This document shows, one piece after another, positions 13,788-19,470 of a stretch of DNA of 19,470 nt. The number at the start of each line of letters is the position of its first letter. Position 1 is the stretch's first letter. The stretch is from positions 1-19,470 of the forward strand of contig CAMWJR010000007.1 of assembly GCA_947174645.1 (NCBI GenBank). The letters run 5' to 3'. The translations under genes and the position numbers were made by a program. The stretch comes from an uncultured Verrucomicrobiota bacterium (GTDB lineage Bacteria; Verrucomicrobiota; Verrucomicrobiia; Opitutales; LL51). The notes below the pieces were generated by a model. The model was given only the letters and a program-made list of their open reading frames with translations, was not told where the DNA came from and did no database searches.

Positions 13788-15041
13788 ATGAAGACGGGTA
13801 GTGAGATTTTAGCGGTCCTGGAGTACATGGAAAAGGAAAAGGGTATCCCGCGGAGCACGATGATTAATACCGTGACCGAGGCGATCCGATCCGCCGCATT
13901 GAAAAGTATTAACGCCGGGTACGATGTTCGTGTCGAGATTAATCCTAAAACCGGTAATCTTCAGGCATGGTCGATTCTCGAGGTCGTCGATTCGGTGAGT
14001 GATCCGCATTCCCAAGTCCACATTAGTAAGGTCCGCGAGACCGATCCTCATGTCAATATCGGTGATGTTATTGAACGCGAGATCGACCCCGTAACGCTGG
14101 GTCGTATTGCAGCCCAGGGCGCGCGCCAGGCTATCTTTCAGGGAATCCGTAATTTCGAACGCGAAAAACTTTACGAGGACTTTAAAAATTCCGTTGGCGA
14201 TATCGTTAGCGGCATCGTCCGGCGCCAGGATATGGGAAATATCTACGTCGAGCTCGGTAAGTCCGAGGCTCTACTGCCTCAGCGCGAACGTATTCCAGGG
14301 GAAGAATACGTGCCTGGCGACCGTATTCGTTGTCTATTACTCGCGATCGATCAAACACCGCATGGTCCCGAGATTATTTTAAGCCGTTCCCATGGGCGTT
14401 TTGTTCGCCGCCTTCTGGAAATCGAGGTTACGGAAATCGCCGATGGAACTGTAGAGATCGTCAGCATGGCACGTGAGCCAGGATATCGGACAAAAATCGC
14501 TGTCCGGAGCAAAGATCCCAAGGTCGATCCCGTCGGTTCCTGCGTTGGCGCACGCGGTGTCCGGATCCGCAGTATCGTCAAGGAACTCGGGGGCGAGAAA
14601 ATCGACGTCATTCGCTATAGCGATGACCCAGTAGCATTTTTACAAGAAGCCATCCACCCTGCGGTGCCGTTGAACGTCAAGCTCGATGAGGTTACGCACC
14701 AGATGAGCTTCGAGGTTCGAGAGGAAGACCTGGCGGTGGCGATCGGAAAACGAGGACTCAATGCCCGTCTGACCTCCCGATTACTCGGTTGGCGCCTCGA
14801 TATCAAGAAAGCCGAGTCAGAACAGGAAAAAAGTTTGAATAAAAAAATTCAAAAGGCGACCGAGGGCCTCAATAATATCCCTGGAATCGATGATGCTTTA
14901 GCGCAACGCCTGGTGGCATGTGGCTTTACCGACGTTGATGTATTTGACGACGTAACGGAAGAAGATTTGCAGGATGCCGGTTTTTCGCTCGACGAATCGC
15001 GGTTCATACTTGAAAATATCGGAAAATTCAAGAAGGCTTAA
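13788..15041 (+). CDS. nusA: Transcription termination/antitermination factor NusA
   Basis: RNA polymerase-binding factor that affects pausing, termination and antitermination. The 417 residues hold the N-terminal polymerase-binding domain (about 1-125), an S1 domain (about 133-200, GDIVSGIVRRQDMGNIYVEL), KH1 (about 225-300, with VGSCVGARGVRIRSIVKELGGEKIDV), KH2 (about 300-350, VAIGKRGLNARL), and a C-terminal helix-hairpin-helix module (about 360-417, NIPGIDDALAQRLVACGFTDVDVF). Length is between B. subtilis NusA (no extension) and E. coli NusA (two acidic repeats), consistent with one repeat. GGAAG lies 7 bases before the ATG. infB follows 8 bases downstream. The usual upstream neighbour rimP is absent; ruvX is there instead. 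Confidence 0.97.
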   Translation: MKTGSEILAVLEYMEKEKGIPRSTMINTVTEAIRSAALKSINAGYDVRVEINPKTGNLQAWSILEVVDSVSDPHSQVHISKVRETDPHVNIGDVIEREIDPVTLGRIAAQGARQAIFQGIRNFEREKLYEDFKNSVGDIVSGIVRRQDMGNIYVELGKSEALLPQRERIPGEEYVPGDRIRCLLLAIDQTPHGPEIILSRSHGRFVRRLLEIEVTEIADGTVEIVSMAREPGYRTKIAVRSKDPKVDPVGSCVGARGVRIRSIVKELGGEKIDVIRYSDDPVAFLQEAIHPAVPLNVKLDEVTHQMSFEVREEDLAVAIGKRGLNARLTSRLLGWRLDIKKAESEQEKSLNKKIQKATEGLNNIPGIDDALAQRLVACGFTDVDVFDDVTEEDLQDAGFSLDESRFILENIGKFKKA

Positions 15042-15049
15042 GCGCGGAC

Positions 15050-17497
15050 ATGAGCATTCGGGTGTATCAGTTGGCTAAGGATTTGGGCCTCGATAATAAG
15101 CAGGTCATGGCGTTGTTGCGTGAGCGTGGCCTGAAAGTGATCAGCGCGTCGAGTTCTATTCCGAACATTTACGCCGATGCGTTGGCAGAAGAGCTTAAGA
15201 TTACACCTGCATCAAAAACGACACCAGAGCCGACGACAATTCGAGTTCCCCTTGATGACGCGCCAGAACCTAGTGCTGCGCCTGCCGTTCCAAAGATAGA
15301 GGTCGTTCCGGTGCGGAAACCCGTTCCCATGACTTCCGTCCCTCAAGTACAGGGCCAGAGGGATACCGCAGAAATGCAAAGTGTCCGTCGACCTTCTAGA
15401 CCTTTTGTTGAGCGGAGTGAAAGCACTAATAGTCGTCAAGAATCACATCCATCAGGCGGTAATACCATCAAGATTCCATTGCCAAAATTAGGCGCGAAGA
15501 AGCCCGTGAGTTTTACTTCAAGAACGGAAACTTCTGGAGTGGAATTACCAAGCGAGCGAGCAAAACCGAGCCGTCCGCCGGAAGTCATTCTCCCGGGGCG
15601 CAAAAAAAATACCGAAAAGTTTACGGACAAGCGGTCGGCACCGACGGTCCATTTCGAGTTACCTTCCCGCAAACAACGCCCGTTAGAAAACAAAATTCCA
15701 ATTCCGGGAACGGAAAAAACAAAGGAGTCAGCACCGGAATTCAAGGTACTCGTTTGTAAGGCGCCGATTATTGTTCGCGATTTTGCCCAAAAGATCGGCA
15801 TTAAGCCGTTTCAATTGATTTCGATCCTAATGCGTCAGGGGATTTTTGCCTCGATGAATCAGCAGATCGCTGATGAAGTCGCTGTCGATATCGCACAAAA
15901 ACACGGCTATCTACTCGAGGTTCGTCAAAAATCGGATTCTAACCGCCCAGCGCCACAGAAGCCCAAAGTCGTCATCCCAAAAGAAATTTTGTCCCGTCCG
16001 CCGGTTGTATGTGTGCTCGGTCACGTTGACCATGGCAAGACGACCTTGTTAGATTTTATCCGCCATACAAGCGTTGTTGCCGGTGAAGCGGGAGGCATTA
16101 CGCAGCATACCGGGGCGTATCAGGTCGAGTACGACGGTAAAAAGATCACATTTTTAGATACTCCGGGACATGCCGCATTTTCTAGTATGCGCGAGCGTGG
16201 CGTCGAGGTCACGGATATTGCAATTTTAGTCGTTGCGGCCGATGATGGGTTTATGCCACAGACCGATGAGGCGTTAAAGTTTGCCCAAAAGGCGGGTGTC
16301 CCAGTCGTTGTTGCGATTAATAAGATCGATGCTAAGGGCGCTAATCTTGATCGCGTCAAACAACAGATGCAGCAGCGGGGAATTGCGCCAGAGGAGTGGG
16401 GCGGCGATACACTTTGTGTGGGTATTTCGGCGCTCAAGGGGACGAATATTGATGAGCTTTTATCGCTCGTGCTTTTGCAGGCGGAGATGATGGAGCTGAA
16501 AGCCGATTACAAATGCCCGGCAGTAGGCGTCGTCATCGAGTCCCAGATCGATACGGGGCGCGGTCCGGTCGCAACGGTCATCATCCGAGAAGGAACGTTA
16601 AAGGTCGGTGATGCTCTGGTCTGTGGCTCGAAGTATTGTCGGGTACGCTCGATGCTCAATGAACGTGCAGAGGTCGTGAAGGCGGCGACACCCTCTACAC
16701 CGGTTAAAATTATCGGTTGGAGTGGTGTACCGGAAAATGGAGCGGTTTTTGAAACCGTCAAAGACGAAAAGACGGCAAAGAATCAGGCCGAAGAGTACGC
16801 AATTAACGAGAAAAGATCGCATACGGAACCGGTTCCGAAAATTTCCAACATGAAATCGCTTTTTGAGGCGATTGAGTCGCAAAAGCAAAAGGTTCTGAAG
16901 GTCGTTGTTAAGTGTGATGTTCAGGGGACGCTCGAAGCGCTTATTCAGTGCTTAGATGCGATTAAGAGTGATCGCGTAAAGCTTGAGATCTTAGATTCTG
17001 GTGTCGGCGCGGTTTCGCAGAGCGATGTCGAGTTCGCGAGCTCATCGGGGGCGTTGATCGTTGGCTTTAACGTTAAAAAAGATAACGGAGTGGCGCCGCT
17101 GGCGAAAAATAAGGGTGTCCGTATCTTATTGCATGACATTATCTACGAGCTCATCGATCAGGTCAAAGAAGCGATGTCCGAGTTGCTCGATTACGAGTAC
17201 ACGGAGGAGCACCTCGGGACGGCGGAGGTGCGCCAGGTCTTCGAGCTTGCGAAGGGAACGGTTGCGGGGTGTATGGTGGTCGATGGCCAGATTGCCCGTG
17301 ATAAGCCGATTCGCGTCCGGCGGAACAATGAGGTGCTGTTTGAAGGCAAAATCGATTCGCTCAAGCGGCAGAAAGAAGACCAGTCCGAGGTACGTTCGGG
17401 GTTTGAGTGCGGGATCAAAGTCGAAGGATTTTCAGATTTTGAAACCGGCGACACTCTAGAAAGCTACGATCGGATCCGTCATCTACAAAAGCTATGA
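15050..17497 (+). CDS. infB: Translation initiation factor IF-2
   Basis: GTPase that brings initiator fMet-tRNA to the 30S subunit and promotes subunit joining. The 815-residue protein begins with an IF2_N module (about 1-50, IRVYQLAKDLGLDNKQVMALL), followed by a Pro/Ser/Lys-rich linker (about 50-228) and a second IF2_N-like module (about 231-290). The G domain has GHVDHGKTT (324-332), the switch I GGITQHTGAYQV, DTPGH (370-374) and NKID (424-427). Domain II starts near CPAVGVVIESQIDTGRGPVA (about 490), domain III near KSLFEAIESQKQK, and the fMet-tRNA-binding domain IV is at the end. It is preceded closely by nusA and overlaps rbfA by 4 bases. Only a weak GGA precedes the ATG, so coupling to nusA is likely. 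Confidence 0.98.
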   Translation: MSIRVYQLAKDLGLDNKQVMALLRERGLKVISASSSIPNIYADALAEELKITPASKTTPEPTTIRVPLDDAPEPSAAPAVPKIEVVPVRKPVPMTSVPQVQGQRDTAEMQSVRRPSRPFVERSESTNSRQESHPSGGNTIKIPLPKLGAKKPVSFTSRTETSGVELPSERAKPSRPPEVILPGRKKNTEKFTDKRSAPTVHFELPSRKQRPLENKIPIPGTEKTKESAPEFKVLVCKAPIIVRDFAQKIGIKPFQLISILMRQGIFASMNQQIADEVAVDIAQKHGYLLEVRQKSDSNRPAPQKPKVVIPKEILSRPPVVCVLGHVDHGKTTLLDFIRHTSVVAGEAGGITQHTGAYQVEYDGKKITFLDTPGHAAFSSMRERGVEVTDIAILVVAADDGFMPQTDEALKFAQKAGVPVVVAINKIDAKGANLDRVKQQMQQRGIAPEEWGGDTLCVGISALKGTNIDELLSLVLLQAEMMELKADYKCPAVGVVIESQIDTGRGPVATVIIREGTLKVGDALVCGSKYCRVRSMLNERAEVVKAATPSTPVKIIGWSGVPENGAVFETVKDEKTAKNQAEEYAINEKRSHTEPVPKISNMKSLFEAIESQKQKVLKVVVKCDVQGTLEALIQCLDAIKSDRVKLEILDSGVGAVSQSDVEFASSSGALIVGFNVKKDNGVAPLAKNKGVRILLHDIIYELIDQVKEAMSELLDYEYTEEHLGTAEVRQVFELAKGTVAGCMVVDGQIARDKPIRVRRNNEVLFEGKIDSLKRQKEDQSEVRSGFECGIKVEGFSDFETGDTLESYDRIRHLQKL

Positions 17498-17847
17498 GCG
17501 TCCGATTGGAGCGGATGAATGAGGCGATTGCGCACGAAGTTAGCGCGGTTTTGCGAAAAAACTTTCGCGAGGAGGCGGCTATGGTGACGATTGTTGGGGC
17601 GCTCGTTGCCCCAGATTTAAAGTCTGCCATTGTCAAATATTCCGTTTTAGGCGATCCAGCAGCTCAACACCAAGTAGCGAAATTTTTCTCGAAGCATGGC
17701 CCTTTAATTAAGAAGGAAATCGCACATCGCCTCCAACTACGCAATGTCCCGGAACTTAAATTTTCCGTAACCGATGCGATCGCGAAGGGAAACCATCTCA
17801 TTGAAGTATTGGACACGATTGCTCCTGAGGATACCCTTGTGGAATAA
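17494..17847 (+). CDS. rbfA: 30S ribosome-binding factor RbfA
   Basis: Late-stage 30S maturation factor that binds the 16S rRNA 5' region, needed for processing and cold adaptation. The 117-residue protein is a single type II KH-like domain. It begins with MSVRLERMNEAIAHEVSAVLRKNF, matching the family's R-x-x-R-x-x-x-x-I pattern, and contains VTIVGALVAPDLKSAIVKYSVLG in the middle strands and LKKEIAHRLQLRNVPELKFSVTD-like sequence in the second half. The start overlaps the infB stop (ATGA), completing a nusA-infB-rbfA operon. truB, the usual next gene, is not here. Confidence 0.95.
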   Translation: MSVRLERMNEAIAHEVSAVLRKNFREEAAMVTIVGALVAPDLKSAIVKYSVLGDPAAQHQVAKFFSKHGPLIKKEIAHRLQLRNVPELKFSVTDAIAKGNHLIEVLDTIAPEDTLVE

Positions 17848-17884
17848 CCTTGAAAAATAGGGTAATTCGCAAAACTCCTGAGGC

Positions 17885-18091
17885 ATGAGCAGTGCGATTA
17901 GGTGGGGGATGGCTTCATTGTTTTTGCCTATTTTGATTGGGTGTAGTTCCGAAAAAAGTTCCTCGTCGCGTCTTCCGTGGGCCGTTCCAGCAAATTGGGA
18001 GCTTCACCGCGATATTACGACCGATGTAAACGTCAAAAAAGTTTATAGACCGGCCGACTTCAATAAAACCAAGACTGGGAATAGATTTTAA
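17885..18091 (+). CDS. Small putative lipoprotein, unknown function
   Basis: A 68-residue protein with a lipoprotein-type signal: Arg6, a hydrophobic run (about 9-18) and the lipobox ILIGC with the acylated Cys20, followed by SSEKSSSS. The mature part would be only 49 residues, with no recognised domain; it contains polar PADFNKTKTGNRF at the end. The ATG at 17885 has GAGG just one base upstream; the internal ATG at 17909 would give too short a signal without a positive charge. It lies 37 bases after rbfA and 30 bases before the GspL-like gene. A role with the secretion/pilus genes that follow (for example pilotin-like) is speculation from position only. Confidence 0.6.
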   Translation: MSSAIRWGMASLFLPILIGCSSEKSSSSRLPWAVPANWELHRDITTDVNVKKVYRPADFNKTKTGNRF

Positions 18092-18110
18092 GCATAGTTG
18101 CTGAAGTGCA

Positions 18111-18117
18111 GGGGGAG
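18111..18117 (+). promoter_or_regulatory. Ribosome binding site fixing the start of the GspL-like gene
   Basis: GGGGGAG lies 4 bases before the ATG at 18122. It favours that ATG over the upstream TTG at 18098, which lacks a ribosome site and would add eight residues ahead of the hydrophobic first strand. Confidence 0.55.
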
Positions 18118-18121
18118 TTGG

Positions 18122-19381
18122 ATGGCTGCAGACTCTTTAGTTTTATGCATTGCTAGCGAAGTGGTCAGTTTGTGTCGTATTGCGCAGCACAAGGGACGTT
18201 GTCGTCTACAAGAAGTTCAAGTTGCGGAATATGGCACGGAGCAGGAGTTTTCTGTGGCATTGGGAAATTTTTCTCCCAAAAAATTAAAAAAAGTCCGCGT
18301 CGTTGTCGTTGCACTGCCTTGGGTGCGTTGCTTGCCGCTGGAGGTATTTTTTACACGCGAGGAACATTTTTGGCAGAGCGCAATTTTTGAGTTAAAACAG
18401 ACCCTGGGCGAGGATTTCTCGGCTTTTGAGATTGAGTTGTATCGCACTGATGGCCGTGTCAATGCCTTTCTGTTCGAAAGGGAGAAACTCATTTTACTAC
18501 GTGAAATCCTGGCGCAGTTTGGGATTAAAAAAGCAAAATTTGTTTCCTCTGCCGCGGCATTTCTCAACGAAATTCCACACACTGAATCTCGCATATGTAG
18601 GAGTTCGTTTATTGCAGATGAAATCAAGGCAACATGTTTAGAACCGATTGAGCCGTTGTTACCAGCAATTTTTACGGCAGTGGCGTTGCATCGAAATACG
18701 GCAACACATCGTTCGATAAACATTCAGGCAACATCGCGTGGTTTTAAGCAATTTTTTCGACAAAAGGAATGTGTTGTCGATGTGCTGTGCTTAATGGTGG
18801 GTTTATTATTTTGTGTCCAGCATTTGGGAGGTGTCGAGCGGAAATGGGATGAGCGAAAGCAAGAGCTCGTAGTTCATCGAGATCAGCTATCGAAACTCGC
18901 GCAGCAAATCGACCAGGCACAGCAAAGACTTCTGCAGAAACAGGATCTCTTGGGTGATGTTGTTGTTTATGATCAACAAAATCACGCCTGGAATGTGTTT
19001 TTTAGCCAATTGCAAACCATTTTGTTTCAAACCGGAGATGTATTTTTAACCGATTTTCAGTGGCGGGTTGCGATATCGTCTCAAGATGCGCCAACAAAAA
19101 ATTCCTCGAAAAAGAGGCAACTCCGCGAGAAACCAGCCGTTAACAATAGTCCACTTGTAAAAGTTCCAGCCTCGATCGAGCTTGCGGGGGCGATATTTAT
19201 CGGGAATTCCCAGGATTCCGGACATTGGAATGCACCAATGAACCAGATGTTCGAAGCGTTGCGGAAAATTGCCGCAATCGATGACGTCTGCGAAATCAAA
19301 GTAAACGCGCCTGCGATGGGAAAAATCACATTTCGTTGCCGGCTGCGATTAAAGCCAGGTGCGGCACTTCTTGCGATATGA
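18122..19381 (+). CDS. GspL/PilM-PilN-like inner-membrane platform protein
   Basis: A 419-residue bitopic protein with the layout of GspL of type II secretion (or a PilM-PilN fusion). Residues 1-205 look like the degenerate actin-like cytoplasmic domain (SLVLCIASEVVSLCRI first strands, VVVVALPWVRCLPLEVFF, then a QxxxFELKQTLGE helix). A short SINIQ segment before the membrane resembles the NLLP motif of PilN/GspL. One transmembrane helix follows (about 218-236), then a Gln-rich coiled coil (about 240-275), and a periplasmic ferredoxin-like part with WNVFFSQLQTIL and a final repeat-like strand set (about 345-415, ending FRCRLRLKPG). Recognition rests on architecture rather than strong motifs. 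The next gene overlaps its stop by ATGA and begins with a membrane helix, as gspM/pilO does. The prepilin peptidase at 2351-3190 could serve the same machine. Confidence 0.6.
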   Translation: MAADSLVLCIASEVVSLCRIAQHKGRCRLQEVQVAEYGTEQEFSVALGNFSPKKLKKVRVVVVALPWVRCLPLEVFFTREEHFWQSAIFELKQTLGEDFSAFEIELYRTDGRVNAFLFEREKLILLREILAQFGIKKAKFVSSAAAFLNEIPHTESRICRSSFIADEIKATCLEPIEPLLPAIFTAVALHRNTATHRSINIQATSRGFKQFFRQKECVVDVLCLMVGLLFCVQHLGGVERKWDERKQELVVHRDQLSKLAQQIDQAQQRLLQKQDLLGDVVVYDQQNHAWNVFFSQLQTILFQTGDVFLTDFQWRVAISSQDAPTKNSSKKRQLREKPAVNNSPLVKVPASIELAGAIFIGNSQDSGHWNAPMNQMFEALRKIAAIDDVCEIKVNAPAMGKITFRCRLRLKPGAALLAI

Positions 19382-19470
19382 ACCAGTGCGAATCCAAGTA
19401 CTGGAAATATGGGAGCTGGTTGGGAATTTTACTGTTCAACCTCGTGCTCGTTAGTCAGGTTGTACAGCGA
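19378..19470 (+). CDS. Start of a GspM/PilO-like membrane protein (truncated by window edge)
   Basis: Thirty-one codons are visible from the ATG at 19378, which overlaps the preceding stop (ATGA). The fragment has a short polar N terminus (MNQCESKYWKYGS) followed by a hydrophobic segment (WLGILLFNLVLVSQVV) and then polar residues. A bitopic protein placed directly after a GspL-like gene fits GspM or PilO, but the visible part has no diagnostic motif. Confidence 0.5.
   Translation, partial: MNQCESKYWKYGSWLGILLFNLVLVSQVVQR

Noticed and set aside
18217..18723. Open frame of 168 codons on the minus strand inside the GspL-like gene
   Set aside because: Antisense, no family resemblance, no ribosome site; the plus-strand frame has a good ribosome site and GspL-like layout.
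1..19470. Mobile elements, CRISPR arrays, toxin-antitoxin or defence genes
   Set aside because: No transposase, integrase, inverted-repeat ends, regularly spaced repeats or defence-type domains were seen; genes are packed and mostly core functions.

Overview
This window is a dense stretch of bacterial chromosome. Nineteen protein genes (17 complete, one cut at each edge) fill almost all of it. I see no insertion sequence, prophage, CRISPR array, tRNA or rRNA. No gap without a gene exceeds about 100 bases; the longest is the nusA leader at 13688-13787. The cell envelope looks Gram-negative: two ADP-heptose (LPS core) enzymes, a prepilin peptidase, a lipoprotein and the start of a type II secretion / type IV pilus-like inner-membrane platform. 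Base composition is near 50% GC by eye. A member of the Verrucomicrobiota or wider PVC group is my best guess from the gene mix and the style of the ABC transporter pair, but this is inference; no marker here proves it.

Layout. (1) 1-3190, plus strand: the 3' part of the ribosome-assembly GTPase gene obg, cofactor-independent phosphoglycerate mutase gpmI, and a prepilin peptidase whose start codon overlaps the gpmI stop. (2) 3192-9051, minus strand: a tight seven-gene block read from 9051 down: gmhB-like heptose-bisphosphate phosphatase, a GadC-like amino acid antiporter, trigger factor (tig), clpP, nusB, a heptose-1-phosphate adenylyltransferase (rfaE2-type) and plsY. It meets region 1 tail to tail with one base between stop codons. 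(3) 9052-12672, plus strand: ftsY, whose ATG abuts the gmhB ATG inside one CATATG palindrome, then an iron/polyamine-type ABC ATPase and a membrane-anchored substrate-binding protein with no permease nearby. (4) 12702-13687: ruvA and ruvX (yqgF), overlapping by 4 bases. (5) 13688-17847: a 100-base leader with a terminator-like hairpin, then the translation/transcription operon nusA-infB-rbfA. (6) 17885-19470: a tiny lipoprotein, a GspL/PilN-like protein and the first 31 codons of a GspM/PilO-like protein.

How the genes fit together: most are core growth genes, covering ribosome biogenesis and translation (Obg, NusA, NusB, IF2, RbfA), protein folding, turnover and targeting (trigger factor, ClpP, FtsY), DNA recombination (RuvA), glycolysis (GpmI) and phospholipid/LPS synthesis (PlsY, GmhB, RfaE2). 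The accessory part is small: the orphan ABC pair, the antiporter, and the secretion/pilus genes at the right edge, which the prepilin peptidase could serve. I found no convincing unknown system. The points most worth checking are the nusA leader hairpin, the permease-less ABC pair, the GmhB homologue without zinc ligands, and the secretion cluster running off the right edge.
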